Source: Paenibacillus monticola | GTDB taxonomy: Bacteria; Bacillota; Bacilli; Paenibacillales; Paenibacillaceae | DNA: 64,000 nt | NCBI RefSeq assembly: GCF_009664975.1 | Contig: NZ_WJXB01000015.1 | Coordinates: forward strand, 120,741 to 184,740 | Direction: 5' to 3' | Part shown: one piece after another, positions 50,203-59,345 of the stretch | How the letters are laid out: every line of letters begins with the position of its first letter | Numbering within the stretch: the stretch's first letter is position 1 | The notes under the pieces: generated by a model | Told to the model about the DNA's origin: nothing | The model's input: the letters and a program-made list of their open reading frames with translations, nothing else | The model's database searches: none | Translations under genes and position numbers: made by a program

Positions 50203-50859
50203 TTAACGATTACTTCCACCTATCGACAAACCCGGTTCTACGATAACCGCCTGCAGGCGGTCACATAGCAGTTGTATTTCTTTGTTCTTCATTCGGTAGC
50301 TCACGCGATTCGCCACAAGCCGGCTCGTAATCTCGAATATGCTCTTCATTTCCACCAATCCGTTATCCCGCAGCGTTTGTCCGGTTTCGACCATATCCAC
50401 GATACGATCAGCCAGACCGATAAGCGGAGCAAGCTCAATCGAGCCATTCAGTTTAATAACCTCAACCTGCTGCCCCTGCTCCCGAAAGTACCGGGAGGCC
50501 ACGTTCGGATATTTTGTCGCTACGCGCTGTTGGATGCCTGGCTGCCAATTGGGCAGACCAATAATGGACATTCGGCAACGTGCGATGCCGAGATCGAGCA
50601 GCTCATACACGTCACGATCCTCCTCCAGCAAGACATCCTTACCGACAATCCCAATATCGGCCACGCCATACTCTACATATGTAGGTACATCCACCGGCTT
50701 CGCCAGTATAAACTCCATTCCCGCTTCAGGCAGTGAAATCACCAGCTTGCGTGAGGCTTCGCCGTCTGGGGGAATCGGAAGACCTGCCAGCCGAAACAGC
50801 TCGGCAGCTTTATTGTAAATCCGGCCTTTAGGCATGGCCACCTTCAATATCTGCGCCAT
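50203..50859 (-). CDS. hisG: ATP phosphoribosyltransferase, short form HisG
   Basis: The 218-residue enzyme condenses ATP and PRPP in the first step of histidine synthesis. VAMPKGRIYNKAAELF at the start, YGVADIGIVGKD, and the PRPP site IVDMVETGQTL are clear. It lacks the C-terminal regulatory domain of long HisG, so it needs HisZ, encoded directly upstream. GGAGG precedes ATG 50859. Confidence 0.97.
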   Translation of the reverse strand: MAQILKVAMPKGRIYNKAAELFRLAGLPIPPDGEASRKLVISLPEAGMEFILAKPVDVPTYVEYGVADIGIVGKDVLLEEDRDVYELLDLGIARCRMSIIGLPNWQPGIQQRVATKYPNVASRYFREQGQQVEVIKLNGSIELAPLIGLADRIVDMVETGQTLRDNGLVEMKSIFEITSRLVANRVSYRMKNKEIQLLCDRLQAVIVEPGLSIGGSNR

Positions 50860-50922
50860 TTTAAGTACCCTCCATTTTCAGTGCGAAATTTCGCTTTAAC
50901 CTCTATTATTCTTCTATGGTTA

Positions 50923-52140
50923 TCAGCCGTGCTCACTTACAAAAGACACGAACGTGTAAATTTCTCCATAACGCTCACCCTCTGCTTCAATCGTATCCGT
51001 AGTAAGGCGCTTCACCATCTTAAGATCCTCTGGTCCTGTTGCCAGTCTGGTGATGACTGAATGTCCCTCCAACCGCAAGCGCATGGCTTCCTGCAGCCCT
51101 TCTTTGCGCCGGGGAATATCATATTGGATTAGTATAGGAAGCTCTTCCGCTTCGATCGCTCCAGTCACTCCGTCAAGAATACGGTTTGTCTTCAGAGAGA
51201 ATCCTGTAGAAGGAATAGGTCGCCCGAACTGCTGCAGTAGATTATCGTATCGTCCGCCGCTGCATACGGGAAAACCAAGCTCTGAGGCATAGCCCTCAAA
51301 GGTCATACCTGTGTAATATGAAAAGTCCCCAATCATGGTCAGATCGATCATTACATGTTGGGATACTCCGTAGGACACCAATACTTCCCATACCTTACAA
51401 AGATGCTCGATAGAGACGCGGGCTAATGGATGATCGCTTAGTTCGAGCGCCTGTCCACAAATTTCTTTCCCCCCCCGTAGCCGCAGCAACCCATTCAGTT
51501 CATTCTTTTGGGCATCCGACAGGTTCAAGCGGCGGATGCTCTCTCGGAAGGAGACATAGTCACGACTCAAAAGATGACTCTTTAGATCCTCTTGCGCCTC
51601 CGGCAAGCCGGGAAGTGCTTCTTGGAATAGTCCGTTCAGGAAGCCCACATGCCCCATCGCGATTTTAAAAGATTTCACACCCGCTGCCTGCAGCGAAGAA
51701 ATAGCTAGCGCAACCACTTCAGCATCCGCCTCAGGCGAGTCGTCGCCCACCAGCTCAACACCGGTCTGGAAGAACTCCGCTTCCCGACCCGCTTCTGCCT
51801 CAATCGCACGGAAGACGTTAGCGTGGTAGGACAACCGTAGCGGAAGCGGCTCATCCTTCAATAATGAAGAGACGACCCGTGCAACCGGTGCAGTCATTTC
51901 CGAGCGAAGCACCAACGCCTGCCCGCGATTGTTGAGTAATTTATACAACTTCTGATCTGATGTAGAACTAGCCACACCGACCGTATCGTAGTATTCCAGT
52001 GTAGGGGTCATAATTTGCCGGTAGCCCCAGCGGCTCATACAGTGAAGTACATCGTTCTCAATCTTGCGCAGCTTCGCTACCGCATGCGGCAGATAGTCAC
52101 GCACGCCAGTCGGCTTTTCGAATCCCTTCGGTTTGGACAT
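50923..52140 (-). CDS. hisZ: ATP phosphoribosyltransferase regulatory subunit HisZ
   Basis: The 405-residue protein is a histidyl-tRNA synthetase-like paralog: GFEKPTGVRDYLP, LRSEMTAPVARVVSS, EFFQTGVELVG, FSYYTGMTFEGY and CSGGRYDNLL. It lacks the C-terminal anticodon-binding domain of HisRS. It activates short HisG and carries the histidine feedback site. GAGGTGA precedes ATG 52140. It is the first gene of the ten-gene operon. Confidence 0.95.
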   Translation of the reverse strand: MSKPKGFEKPTGVRDYLPHAVAKLRKIENDVLHCMSRWGYRQIMTPTLEYYDTVGVASSTSDQKLYKLLNNRGQALVLRSEMTAPVARVVSSLLKDEPLPLRLSYHANVFRAIEAEAGREAEFFQTGVELVGDDSPEADAEVVALAISSLQAAGVKSFKIAMGHVGFLNGLFQEALPGLPEAQEDLKSHLLSRDYVSFRESIRRLNLSDAQKNELNGLLRLRGGKEICGQALELSDHPLARVSIEHLCKVWEVLVSYGVSQHVMIDLTMIGDFSYYTGMTFEGYASELGFPVCSGGRYDNLLQQFGRPIPSTGFSLKTNRILDGVTGAIEAEELPILIQYDIPRRKEGLQEAMRLRLEGHSVITRLATGPEDLKMVKRLTTDTIEAEGERYGEIYTFVSFVSEHG

Positions 52141-52184
52141 CTTCTTCTAGTCACCTCATCGAATAATATCGGATTTATATGTTC

Positions 52185-52215
52185 ATACTATCATTTTACT
52201 TTACTATGGTAAAGT
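52185..52215 (-). promoter_or_regulatory. his operon promoter with palindrome
   Basis: Minus-strand -35 TTTACC (52213-52208), 17-bp spacer, -10 TAGTAT (52190-52185), ~45 nt before hisZ. ACTTTAC-N4-GTAAAGT (52198-52215) covers the -35 and is a candidate operator. No T-box or other leader fits in the short 5' region. Confidence 0.65.
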
Positions 52216-52360
52216 GGTAGCAAATTAAAGCGTTTGAAACATCGTACCATGGACCGTTCTTTTTCGTCAATTGATCTCACTATATCAGAATATCATTGAT
52301 TCCCACATTTATTAAATATATCTGATCTTCTTACCACTTTCCTAATTAGTCTTTGCAAAT

Positions 52361-52410
52361 TTAAGCGAGCAGGAGTAAGATGAATATAAAGTTGTATACA
52401 AGTATACAAC
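52361..52410 (+). promoter_or_regulatory. gnd promoter and GntR operator
   Basis: -35 TTAAGC (52361-52366), 18-bp spacer, -10 TATAAA (52385-52390). Immediately after, GTTGTATAC-AA-GTATACAAC (52391-52410) is a 20-bp palindrome like the Bacillus GntR operator ATACTTGTATACAAGTAT. It would block initiation. A half-site GTATACAA (53451-53458) precedes the gntR gene. Confidence 0.75.
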
Positions 52411-52447
52411 AATGGAATACGAGATTATTTGAGGAGTGAAAAGCGAA

Positions 52448-53347
52448 ATGAAACTGGGTATGATTGGTCTTGGAAAAATGGGTTATAATCTGGTATTGAA
52501 CTTGCTTGGACACGGGCATGAAATAATGGTGAGCGATATTAATCCGGAACGAGGCGCGGAGCTCGCTAAACATGGAGCGATTCCAGTCGCTACTATAGAA
52601 GAGTTGGTTGCTGGGCTACAGCGCCCCAGAATCGTATGGATCATGGTTCCAGCCGGACCTGTAGTAGAAGGGGTTATCGACACTCTTGCTAGTCTGCTGG
52701 ATGAAGGCGACATTATTATTGAAGGCGGGAATTCTCATTACAAAGAGTCCATCGCTCGTGGAGAACGGCTCGGCGCACTGGGGATTCACTTCTTTGATGC
52801 GGGTACGTCCGGTGGAACCGAAGGAGCAGAACATGGTGCCTGCTTCATGATCGGCGGGAATCGCGAGATTTTTACGGAAATTGAGCCCCTCTTTCGTGAT
52901 CTGGCAGTGGATCAGGGTTATCTGTACGCTGGAAACAACGGTAGTGGTCATTTCCTGAAGATGATTCATAACGGTATTGAATACGGGATGATGCAATCGA
53001 TAGCTGAGGGCTTTGAGCTTCTAGAGAAGAGCAGCTTTGATTTCAATTACGAGGACGTAGCCCGCGTATGGTCGAGCGGCTCTGTGATCCGCGGATGGCT
53101 AATGGAACTCACACAGAATGCTTTTTCCAAAGATCCGAAGCTATCCGGTATAAAGGGTGTCATGCAGAGCTCCGGCGAAGGAAAATGGACCGTAGAGACT
53201 GCCCTTGAGTTAGAAGCCAGTACACCGATTATCGCCCTCTCCCTGCTGATGAGGTACCGTTCAATGGAGGAAAATACTTTTCATGGAAAAGTTGTAGCAG
53301 CGCTCCGCAATGAATTTGGCGGTCACGCCATTGTACCAGAGAACTAA
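52448..53347 (+). CDS. gnd: 6-phosphogluconate dehydrogenase, decarboxylating (short form)
   Basis: The 299-residue enzyme converts 6-phosphogluconate to ribulose-5-phosphate. LGMIGLGKMGYNLVLNLL is the Rossmann start, GGNSHYKESI follows, FDAGTSGG is the substrate motif, and KMIHNGIEYGMMQ has the catalytic Lys. It is the ~300-residue YqeC/GntZ-like form, shorter than the ~470-residue enzyme. GAGGAG lies 11 nt before ATG 52448. Followed by gntR and gntK, it belongs to gluconate use. Confidence 0.95.
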   Translation: MKLGMIGLGKMGYNLVLNLLGHGHEIMVSDINPERGAELAKHGAIPVATIEELVAGLQRPRIVWIMVPAGPVVEGVIDTLASLLDEGDIIIEGGNSHYKESIARGERLGALGIHFFDAGTSGGTEGAEHGACFMIGGNREIFTEIEPLFRDLAVDQGYLYAGNNGSGHFLKMIHNGIEYGMMQSIAEGFELLEKSSFDFNYEDVARVWSSGSVIRGWLMELTQNAFSKDPKLSGIKGVMQSSGEGKWTVETALELEASTPIIALSLLMRYRSMEENTFHGKVVAALRNEFGGHAIVPEN

Positions 53348-53486
53348 TCTACTCCAAGGTTCATGAGGGTACAGCCAGGTCGAAGACTCTTTATACCGAT
53401 GGAACCGCAAAGACATTGTATGCTAAAATCGATGAAGAACAATATTTATAGTATACAAACCAATCGCGTTTTAGAGGAGTCGTGTT

Positions 53487-54161
53487 ATGATGCAATACCC
53501 TACCGCCTGGCTGCAAGGAGCCTCTCTTGGGGAATCAATCGCCTGCGAACTCAGGCTGCAAATTATAAATGAAAAGATTAAACCCGGGGAGATCCTCTCC
53601 GAGAATCGTATTGCCGCAGAATTCGGTACTAGCCGCTCCCCTGTTCGGGAAGCACTAAAATCGTTATCTATAGAGGGATTGATCCGCCTCGAGCGCATGG
53701 GGGCCGTTGTCATCGGGTTGAACTTGAAGGATGTTGAGGAACTCTATGACGTACGGTATCTTATCGAAAGCTTCGCCCAGCAGAAACTTGTGGAAGGGAA
53801 CCATGCGTCACTGATTTCACGACTTGAGCAGAGTATCGACAAAATGAAGCTTGCTATTAAGTATAATAACTTCGTTGATTTTGCTTATCAGGATTTTTCT
53901 TTTCATGAAGCCATCATCACCGAAGCTAATCACACCCGGATATTACATTTGTGGAACAGCATTCGTCATATTGTGATGACGGTGATTCTAATTACAACTG
54001 AAAAAGGATTTGAAAGTGGCGAGGAACGGATGAATTGGGTCGCGGAGAAACATCGAACGATTATCGAGGGACTCCATTCTGGGAATGTGGAAACCATCCG
54101 CAAGGTCGTTCAGGAGTATTTCGCTGATTCCGGAGAAACACTCATTCGCAGCTTGCCTTAA
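53487..54161 (+). CDS. gntR: GntR family transcriptional regulator
   Basis: The 224-residue protein has a FadR-subgroup GntR winged HTH at 15-80 (LRLQIINEKIKPGEILSE, AAEFGTSRSPVREALKSL) and an all-helical FCD ligand domain (DVRYLIESFAQQKLV, FHEAIITEANHTR, EKHRTIIEGL). With gnd and gntK as neighbours, gluconate is the likely ligand. GAGGAG precedes ATG 53487 by 7 nt. It probably represses through the palindrome at 52391-52410. Confidence 0.92.
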   Translation: MMQYPTAWLQGASLGESIACELRLQIINEKIKPGEILSENRIAAEFGTSRSPVREALKSLSIEGLIRLERMGAVVIGLNLKDVEELYDVRYLIESFAQQKLVEGNHASLISRLEQSIDKMKLAIKYNNFVDFAYQDFSFHEAIITEANHTRILHLWNSIRHIVMTVILITTEKGFESGEERMNWVAEKHRTIIEGLHSGNVETIRKVVQEYFADSGETLIRSLP

Positions 54162-54262
54162 GGGGCAGGCGTATCGTTTGTATTCAAAATTAGGTGTCGG
54201 AACGGGACGACTGAATAATTAGTTCGACCGTTTCCGCTACATTGCGAAGGAAGGCTGACGGC

Positions 54263-55807
54263 ATGAGTATACACTATATGATTGGTGTTGATATTGGTAC
54301 AACAAGTACAAAGGCAGTCCTGTTTCAGGAGAATGGAAGCATTATGGCTCAAGCCGATGAAGGTTACCCGCTTCATAAGCCTTCACCGTCTATAGCCGAG
54401 CAGGACCCTGAGCAAATTCTGCATGCGGTCATTGGCACGATCTCAAGAGTGGTACAGCAAAGCGGAATTACGCCAGCGAATATTATGTTTGTCTCCTTCA
54501 GCTCCGCCATGCACAGTGTTATCGCTATAGATCATGCCGGTAAGCCCCTTACCCAGTGTATTACATGGGCAGATAACCGTAGTGCTGAATGTGCTCGGCA
54601 CTTGAAGAACGAGTTGAACGGACATGAACTTTATATGCGTACCGGAACACCGATCCATCCGATGTCTCCTATTACCAAGCTAATGTGGCTCCGGCAGGAC
54701 CACCCGGACCTTTTCCATAAAACCGCTAAATTTATTTCCATAAAAGAATATGTTTTTGCCAAACTGTTCGGCGAATACGTTGTGGACCACTCTATTGCAT
54801 CTTCTACAGGAATGCTGAATCTAGAGAAATTAGATTGGGATACAGAGGCTTTGGAGATTGCCGGTATTACTAGCGACCAGCTCTCCAGACTCGTTCCGAC
54901 TACTTATATCATGCAGGGCTTGTTGCCTGGAATGGGAGAACAGCTTGCATTGCTTCCTGCCACCAAATTTGTAATAGGAGCAAGCGATGGCGTTCTCTCC
55001 AACCTCGGGGTTGGAGCGATTGAACCGGGCGTCATTGCCGCTACAATCGGCACCAGCGGTGCCATCCGCACCGTTGTAGACCGTCCGATGGTAGATCCAA
55101 AAGGGCGCATTTTTTGTTATGCATTAACAGAGAAGCATTGGGTTATCGGAGGTCCGGTCAATAATGGGGGAATATTATTTCGTTGGGTACGCGATGAATT
55201 CGCAGCGTCTGAGGTGGAGACAGCGAAGCGGCTCGGTATTGATCCTTATGATGTGCTGACTCGGATCGCTGAACAGGTATCCCCAGGAAGTGACGGACTG
55301 CTATTCCATCCTTACCTGACGGGTGAACGTGCGCCACTGTGGAACCCCGATGCACGGGGCTCCTTCTTCGGACTCACAATGAGTCACCGCAAGGAGCATA
55401 TGATACGCTCTGTGCTGGAGGGCGTTATTTTCAATATGTATACGGTCTTACTGGCAATGGAAGAAATTATCGGGCGGCCAACCAAAATACTGGCAACAGG
55501 TGGCTTTGCCCGCTCCTCCCTGTGGCGGCAAATGATGGCTGACATCTTTAATCAGGAGGTTGTGGTCCCGGAGAGCTTCGAAAGCTCCTGCCTCGGTGCA
55601 GTCGTACTCGGACTTTACGCTACAGACCGTACAGAGTCCTTCGACATCGTGTTTGATATGATTGGCTCTACCCATCAACATCGCCCCATAGAGGCTCATG
55701 CCAACGTGTACCAACAGCTGCTGCCCATCTACATTTCCGTTTACCGCAGTCTAGAGAGTCAATATCAGGCCATCGCTGAATTTCAACGGGAGCAAGCCGG
55801 AGAATAA
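54263..55807 (+). CDS. gntK: gluconokinase (FGGY family)
   Basis: The 514-residue sugar kinase phosphorylates gluconate, feeding gnd. IGVDIGTTSTKAVLFQ is the N-terminal phosphate loop, ITWADNRS the substrate region, ATIGTSGAIR and LATGGFARSSLWRQMMAD the C-terminal FGGY motifs. AAGGAAGG precedes ATG 54263; the 101-bp gap after gntR holds nothing obvious. No gluconate permease gene follows; a strong bidirectional terminator does. Confidence 0.93.
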   Translation: MSIHYMIGVDIGTTSTKAVLFQENGSIMAQADEGYPLHKPSPSIAEQDPEQILHAVIGTISRVVQQSGITPANIMFVSFSSAMHSVIAIDHAGKPLTQCITWADNRSAECARHLKNELNGHELYMRTGTPIHPMSPITKLMWLRQDHPDLFHKTAKFISIKEYVFAKLFGEYVVDHSIASSTGMLNLEKLDWDTEALEIAGITSDQLSRLVPTTYIMQGLLPGMGEQLALLPATKFVIGASDGVLSNLGVGAIEPGVIAATIGTSGAIRTVVDRPMVDPKGRIFCYALTEKHWVIGGPVNNGGILFRWVRDEFAASEVETAKRLGIDPYDVLTRIAEQVSPGSDGLLFHPYLTGERAPLWNPDARGSFFGLTMSHRKEHMIRSVLEGVIFNMYTVLLAMEEIIGRPTKILATGGFARSSLWRQMMADIFNQEVVVPESFESSCLGAVVLGLYATDRTESFDIVFDMIGSTHQHRPIEAHANVYQQLLPIYISVYRSLESQYQAIAEFQREQAGE

Positions 55808-55817
55808 AGTTCTTCCA

Positions 55818-55874
55818 AAAATTCAAAAACGCCGACCATCCCCAGCCTGGGGATGGTCGGCGTTTTTGAATTTT
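55818..55874. terminator. bidirectional terminator gntK / acyltransferase
   Basis: A perfect 26-bp stem (55818-55843 with 55849-55874, including CGCCGACCATCCCC) has a 5-nt loop and T runs at both ends. It serves the convergent genes. Confidence 0.95.
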
Positions 55875-55892
55875 CTGTTCATCTGAAACTTG

Positions 55893-57050
55893 CTACCCTG
55901 TGTGTTTGACTTCTGATTTAGGCTTCTGTGGTGCAGAGCCGAAGATAATCCAGGCAGGCTTTACATATCGGAAGGCTATGGCAACTACGAGCCAAGAGCC
56001 CAACAGGGCGACCAGCCAGCCACCGACAATCGCCGCAGTATAAGCGAAAGAACCACCGTGAAACGGCAATCTTCTATAGAAATACAACAGTGCAGGATGC
56101 AGCAGATAAATACCAAACGAACAGGCACCAATCGAGACTAACAGTCTCGTCAGCAGACTACGGCCTGCACCATATAATAAAAAGGAAATTTGCATCAGCA
56201 CGATACAGGAGAGCAGCGCATGAATATTCGAGAAAGCTTCATACCAAAGACTATTAATGACCGTCTTCTTCGTATAATTGTTAAACCACAGCTCCACATG
56301 AATCACTCCTGCAGCAATCCACAACAACCACAGCGCAATCCATACAGAAGCTTTACCGGAGCGCCAGCCTTCACGTGTTGGGATAAGCCATTTCTTTAGA
56401 GAAGAGTAATACACTGCCACCGCCGCACCAAGCAGAAAATACGAGAAATAGGTGATCGCCAAGCTCCCCTTAGACAGCTGCCAATAGCCATGGGTAACCA
56501 TATATTTATTCAGCAACACAAACCCCCACTGCAGCAGCAGTCCGATCAAAGGCGCCCAGGCGGCAAGACGGCGGACCTTTTGTAGACACCACAGCATCAA
56601 GGGAAACAGAACATAAAATTGAATGATGATGATGACATAATACAGATGCGTGTATGCTGTTCCCGTCCATAAATACTTACCAAGCTTGGCAGCAAGTTCT
56701 GCTGGAGGTAAACCCCAGGTATGACCTGCCGTCATCTTCATTACGAAATAAAACAATGAGAACATTACATATGGCACAATAATATAAATTAGCCTTCGGC
56801 TATAGAACTTCCCCAGTGTCTTTCCACCAAGTGGGCGGTCAATGTAATTATAGAACAGGACGAACCCGCTTAAGAACACAAATGAAGGTACCGCAAACTG
56901 GCTGAACTTATTAACGAACAAGAACGGGTGAAACATTGAGGTATCGAGCGTCTCTGCTAACGTGCGTGAGGTAGCATGAATAGCCAACACTGCAAAGATA
57001 GCGATAGCCCGATAAATATCAAGCTGTGGAATTCTTTCTTTTTGTCCCAT
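55893..57050 (-). CDS. acyltransferase 3 family membrane protein
   Basis: The 385-residue protein has about ten membrane segments. The start RIPQLDIYRAIAIFAVLAIH contains the R-x10-H motif of acyltransferase-3 (OatA/NodX-like) enzymes, which move acyl groups across the membrane onto wall or surface glycans. AGGAGG precedes ATG 57050. The gap to the LbH acyltransferase is 84 bp; it may join that operon. Substrate unknown. Confidence 0.88.
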   Translation of the reverse strand: MGQKERIPQLDIYRAIAIFAVLAIHATSRTLAETLDTSMFHPFLFVNKFSQFAVPSFVFLSGFVLFYNYIDRPLGGKTLGKFYSRRLIYIIVPYVMFSLFYFVMKMTAGHTWGLPPAELAAKLGKYLWTGTAYTHLYYVIIIIQFYVLFPLMLWCLQKVRRLAAWAPLIGLLLQWGFVLLNKYMVTHGYWQLSKGSLAITYFSYFLLGAAVAVYYSSLKKWLIPTREGWRSGKASVWIALWLLWIAAGVIHVELWFNNYTKKTVINSLWYEAFSNIHALLSCIVLMQISFLLYGAGRSLLTRLLVSIGACSFGIYLLHPALLYFYRRLPFHGGSFAYTAAIVGGWLVALLGSWLVVAIAFRYVKPAWIIFGSAPQKPKSEVKHTG

Positions 57051-57134
57051 CTTCTCTCCTCCTATCAACGCCAAAAACCCTGCAGAGACTTGCGCTAACG
57101 CACGCAATATTTAACTGCAGAGCAGAGATTTTAT

Positions 57135-57644
57135 TCACAACTCTTCCGTTCCATCCTCCGCTGAAGAGGGCCGTAGCACGCGCAGCGGATTCCCACCCAC
57201 AAAGGAGCCGGCTGCCACATCCTTATGCACTACAGAACCTGCAGCGACAACCGCCCAATCTCCAATGGTAACCCCAGGAAGAATGGTGGTATTAGCACCG
57301 ATCAGCACATTTTCCCCGATTATCACTTCACCGAGGCGATATTCCTTAATTAGATACTCATGTGCCAGAATTGTCGTATTATAGCCAATAATCGAATTCT
57401 CACCAACCGTTATCTTTTCCGGAAAAAAAACATCTACCATCGCCATTAACCCAAATGCCGTATGCTTTCCGACCTTCATGCCGAGGATTCGGCGGTAAAT
57501 CCAGTTTTTGAGCGGAAGGATCGGACAATAGCGGGCAATCTGGATAAAAATAAAATTGCGTACACCTTTCCACGGACTAACCGTGCGATAAATGTACCAC
57601 AGCGAGTTATGCCCTTCTACTGGATAGCGGGTTACGTTTCTCAC
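57135..57644 (-). CDS. yvoF: hexapeptide-repeat acyltransferase (YvoF-like)
   Basis: The 169-residue protein has left-handed beta-helix hexapeptide repeats from ~75 on (ITVGENSIIGYNTTIL, VIIGENVLIGANTTI, VTIGDWAVVAAGSVV, ending FVGGNPLRVLR). It should transfer an acetyl group to a sugar or similar acceptor. The GTG start overlaps the ppaX stop (GTGA). Order hprK-lgt-ppaX-yvoF is the Bacillus one, so the name is by synteny. Confidence 0.88.
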   Translation of the reverse strand: MRNVTRYPVEGHNSLWYIYRTVSPWKGVRNFIFIQIARYCPILPLKNWIYRRILGMKVGKHTAFGLMAMVDVFFPEKITVGENSIIGYNTTILAHEYLIKEYRLGEVIIGENVLIGANTTILPGVTIGDWAVVAAGSVVHKDVAAGSFVGGNPLRVLRPSSAEDGTEEL

Positions 57645-58294
57645 GATTCATTCGTCCCTTGCTCCACGATACCGTATATATCCCTCATGTCATGAATAAT
57701 ATAGTCCGGTTCATACTTGCGCAGCATTTCTTCTCCTTTGAGCGACCACGAAACCGCCGCCACGCGAACACCAGCCGCCTTGGCCGACTGTATATCCACT
57801 ACACTATCGCCAATCATCAGTGTTTTGCGGGGATCAACACCAAGGTTGCGAACTGCAGTCAATACAGGCTCAGGATGAGGCTTAGGCTCGGTAACATCCG
57901 TAACCGTCACAATCGTATCCATATACTTAAGCAGATCGAACATTTCCAGCGCTTTGATTGTTGTCGGGCGGATTTTGGTAGTTACAATTCCCATCTTTAT
58001 TCCACGCCGTGAAAGCTCCTCCAACGTCTCATTCACATACGGGAAGGAGCGGATAAGCTCATCATGATGCTCATTATTATAAGAACGGTACGATTTCTCC
58101 AGAATGCTTACATCCTCAAGACCAGAGAATACTCTCATCTGCTGCTGAAGCGTAGTCCCCATATGTGGAATCATCTGCTCCCGACTGAGGGGCGTTAGGG
58201 CATTCTGCTTCAGGGCATACATGAATGAACTAATGATCAGCTCGTTCGTATCGACAATCGTTCCATCCAGATCAAAAAGAACGCATTCTATCAT
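57641..58294 (-). CDS. ppaX: pyrophosphatase PpaX
   Basis: The 217-residue HAD hydrolase has FDLDGTIVDTNELI (Asp8 nucleophile, Asp10), GIVTTKIRPTTIKALE (motif II Thr) and MIGDSVVDIQSAKAAG (motif IV). In Bacillus PpaX hydrolyses the pyrophosphate produced when HPr kinase dephosphorylates P-Ser-HPr; hprK two genes upstream supports this. AAGGAG precedes ATG 58294. Confidence 0.94.
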   Translation of the reverse strand: MIECVLFDLDGTIVDTNELIISSFMYALKQNALTPLSREQMIPHMGTTLQQQMRVFSGLEDVSILEKSYRSYNNEHHDELIRSFPYVNETLEELSRRGIKMGIVTTKIRPTTIKALEMFDLLKYMDTIVTVTDVTEPKPHPEPVLTAVRNLGVDPRKTLMIGDSVVDIQSAKAAGVRVAAVSWSLKGEEMLRKYEPDYIIHDMRDIYGIVEQGTNES

Positions 58295-58300
58295 CAGGGT

Positions 58301-59332
58301 TTATTGCTCCTTTTTATCCTCAGCCACAGGTTGTGCCTGCTCAGGTTGTCCATCTTGCGTTGCCTTCTTCGGCGTATTCACTGCACTTTCCGGAACTACA
58401 GTATCTGCAGCAATCGGCTTACTGCACACGATAGGATCAGAATAATGTGCTTTAGTCGGACCTGTCGTCCGGCGGATAATGATATATACAATTGCAGCAA
58501 TGATGATTAGTAGAGCCAGCAGCTGTGAAATACGTATATTTCCGTAAGCTGGATCCAGATAACCTTGCTTAAAGCCAAACCAGGTCATAGGCGTCCATAA
58601 CTTATTCATGAGCGTTGCCAGACCACTGCTTCCGTTAAAGCCCAAGCTGTCCGTACGCAAGGCTTCAATAAAGAACCGTCCAATAGAGTACCAGATGAAA
58701 TAAGAAAGGAATATTTCACCGGCACGCACAAATTTTTGACGACGCAGCACTAACAGTAGAGCGATACCCAGTAAGCTCCACAGAGATTCATACAGGAACG
58801 TCGGGTGATGAAAGGCATCCCCTATGTACATTTGATTAACAATGAAGTCAGGCAGATGCAGCTTATTACGTAGAAAAGATTCCTCGACAACCCCGCCGTA
58901 TGCTTCCTGGTTAACAAAATTACCCCAGCGTCCAATCATTTGCCCAGCCAACAGCCCTGGTGCACAAATATCAATAATCCGCCAGAACGGATATCCTTTA
59001 TATCGGTAAAATATAATTGCGCAAATAACGGCCCCAATCAACGCCCCATAAATGGCAATACCACCATTCCAGATCTTAAAGACATCCATTAAGTTATTCT
59101 TATATTGATCCCATGAAAAAGCAACATAGTATATGCGTGCGCTTATAATTGACGAAGGCACACCTATCAACAGCATGTCCATGAAAAATTCCTGCGGAAT
59201 GCCAAACCTTTTACCTTCATAGATGGCCAGAAATAAACCCACTAGTGCGCCTAAACCTAATATCAAGCCATACCAGTGAACTGGCAGTGATCCAATGGAG
59301 AATACAATTGGATCTATTGCTAATGGAAACAT
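58301..59332 (-). CDS. lgt: prolipoprotein diacylglyceryl transferase
   Basis: The 343-residue seven-TM enzyme moves diacylglycerol onto the lipobox Cys of prolipoproteins. PVHWYGLILGLGAL, AGQMIGRWGNFVNQEAYGG (Lgt signature), HPTFLYESLWSL and GRFFIEALRTDSL are visible. A ~60-residue polar tail (TAPTKAHYSD-like to QPVAEDKKEQ) extends beyond the last TM. GGAG precedes ATG 59332. Lies 13 bp after hprK. Confidence 0.95.
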   Translation of the reverse strand: MFPLAIDPIVFSIGSLPVHWYGLILGLGALVGLFLAIYEGKRFGIPQEFFMDMLLIGVPSSIISARIYYVAFSWDQYKNNLMDVFKIWNGGIAIYGALIGAVICAIIFYRYKGYPFWRIIDICAPGLLAGQMIGRWGNFVNQEAYGGVVEESFLRNKLHLPDFIVNQMYIGDAFHHPTFLYESLWSLLGIALLLVLRRQKFVRAGEIFLSYFIWYSIGRFFIEALRTDSLGFNGSSGLATLMNKLWTPMTWFGFKQGYLDPAYGNIRISQLLALLIIIAAIVYIIIRRTTGPTKAHYSDPIVCSKPIAADTVVPESAVNTPKKATQDGQPEQAQPVAEDKKEQ

Positions 59333-59345
59333 ATATCTCACGCTC

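Noticed and set aside
52141..52447. T-box or other riboswitch leader for the his operon
   Set aside because: The predicted leader is only ~45 nt on the his side, and no T-box motif is present; only promoters and palindromes fit.
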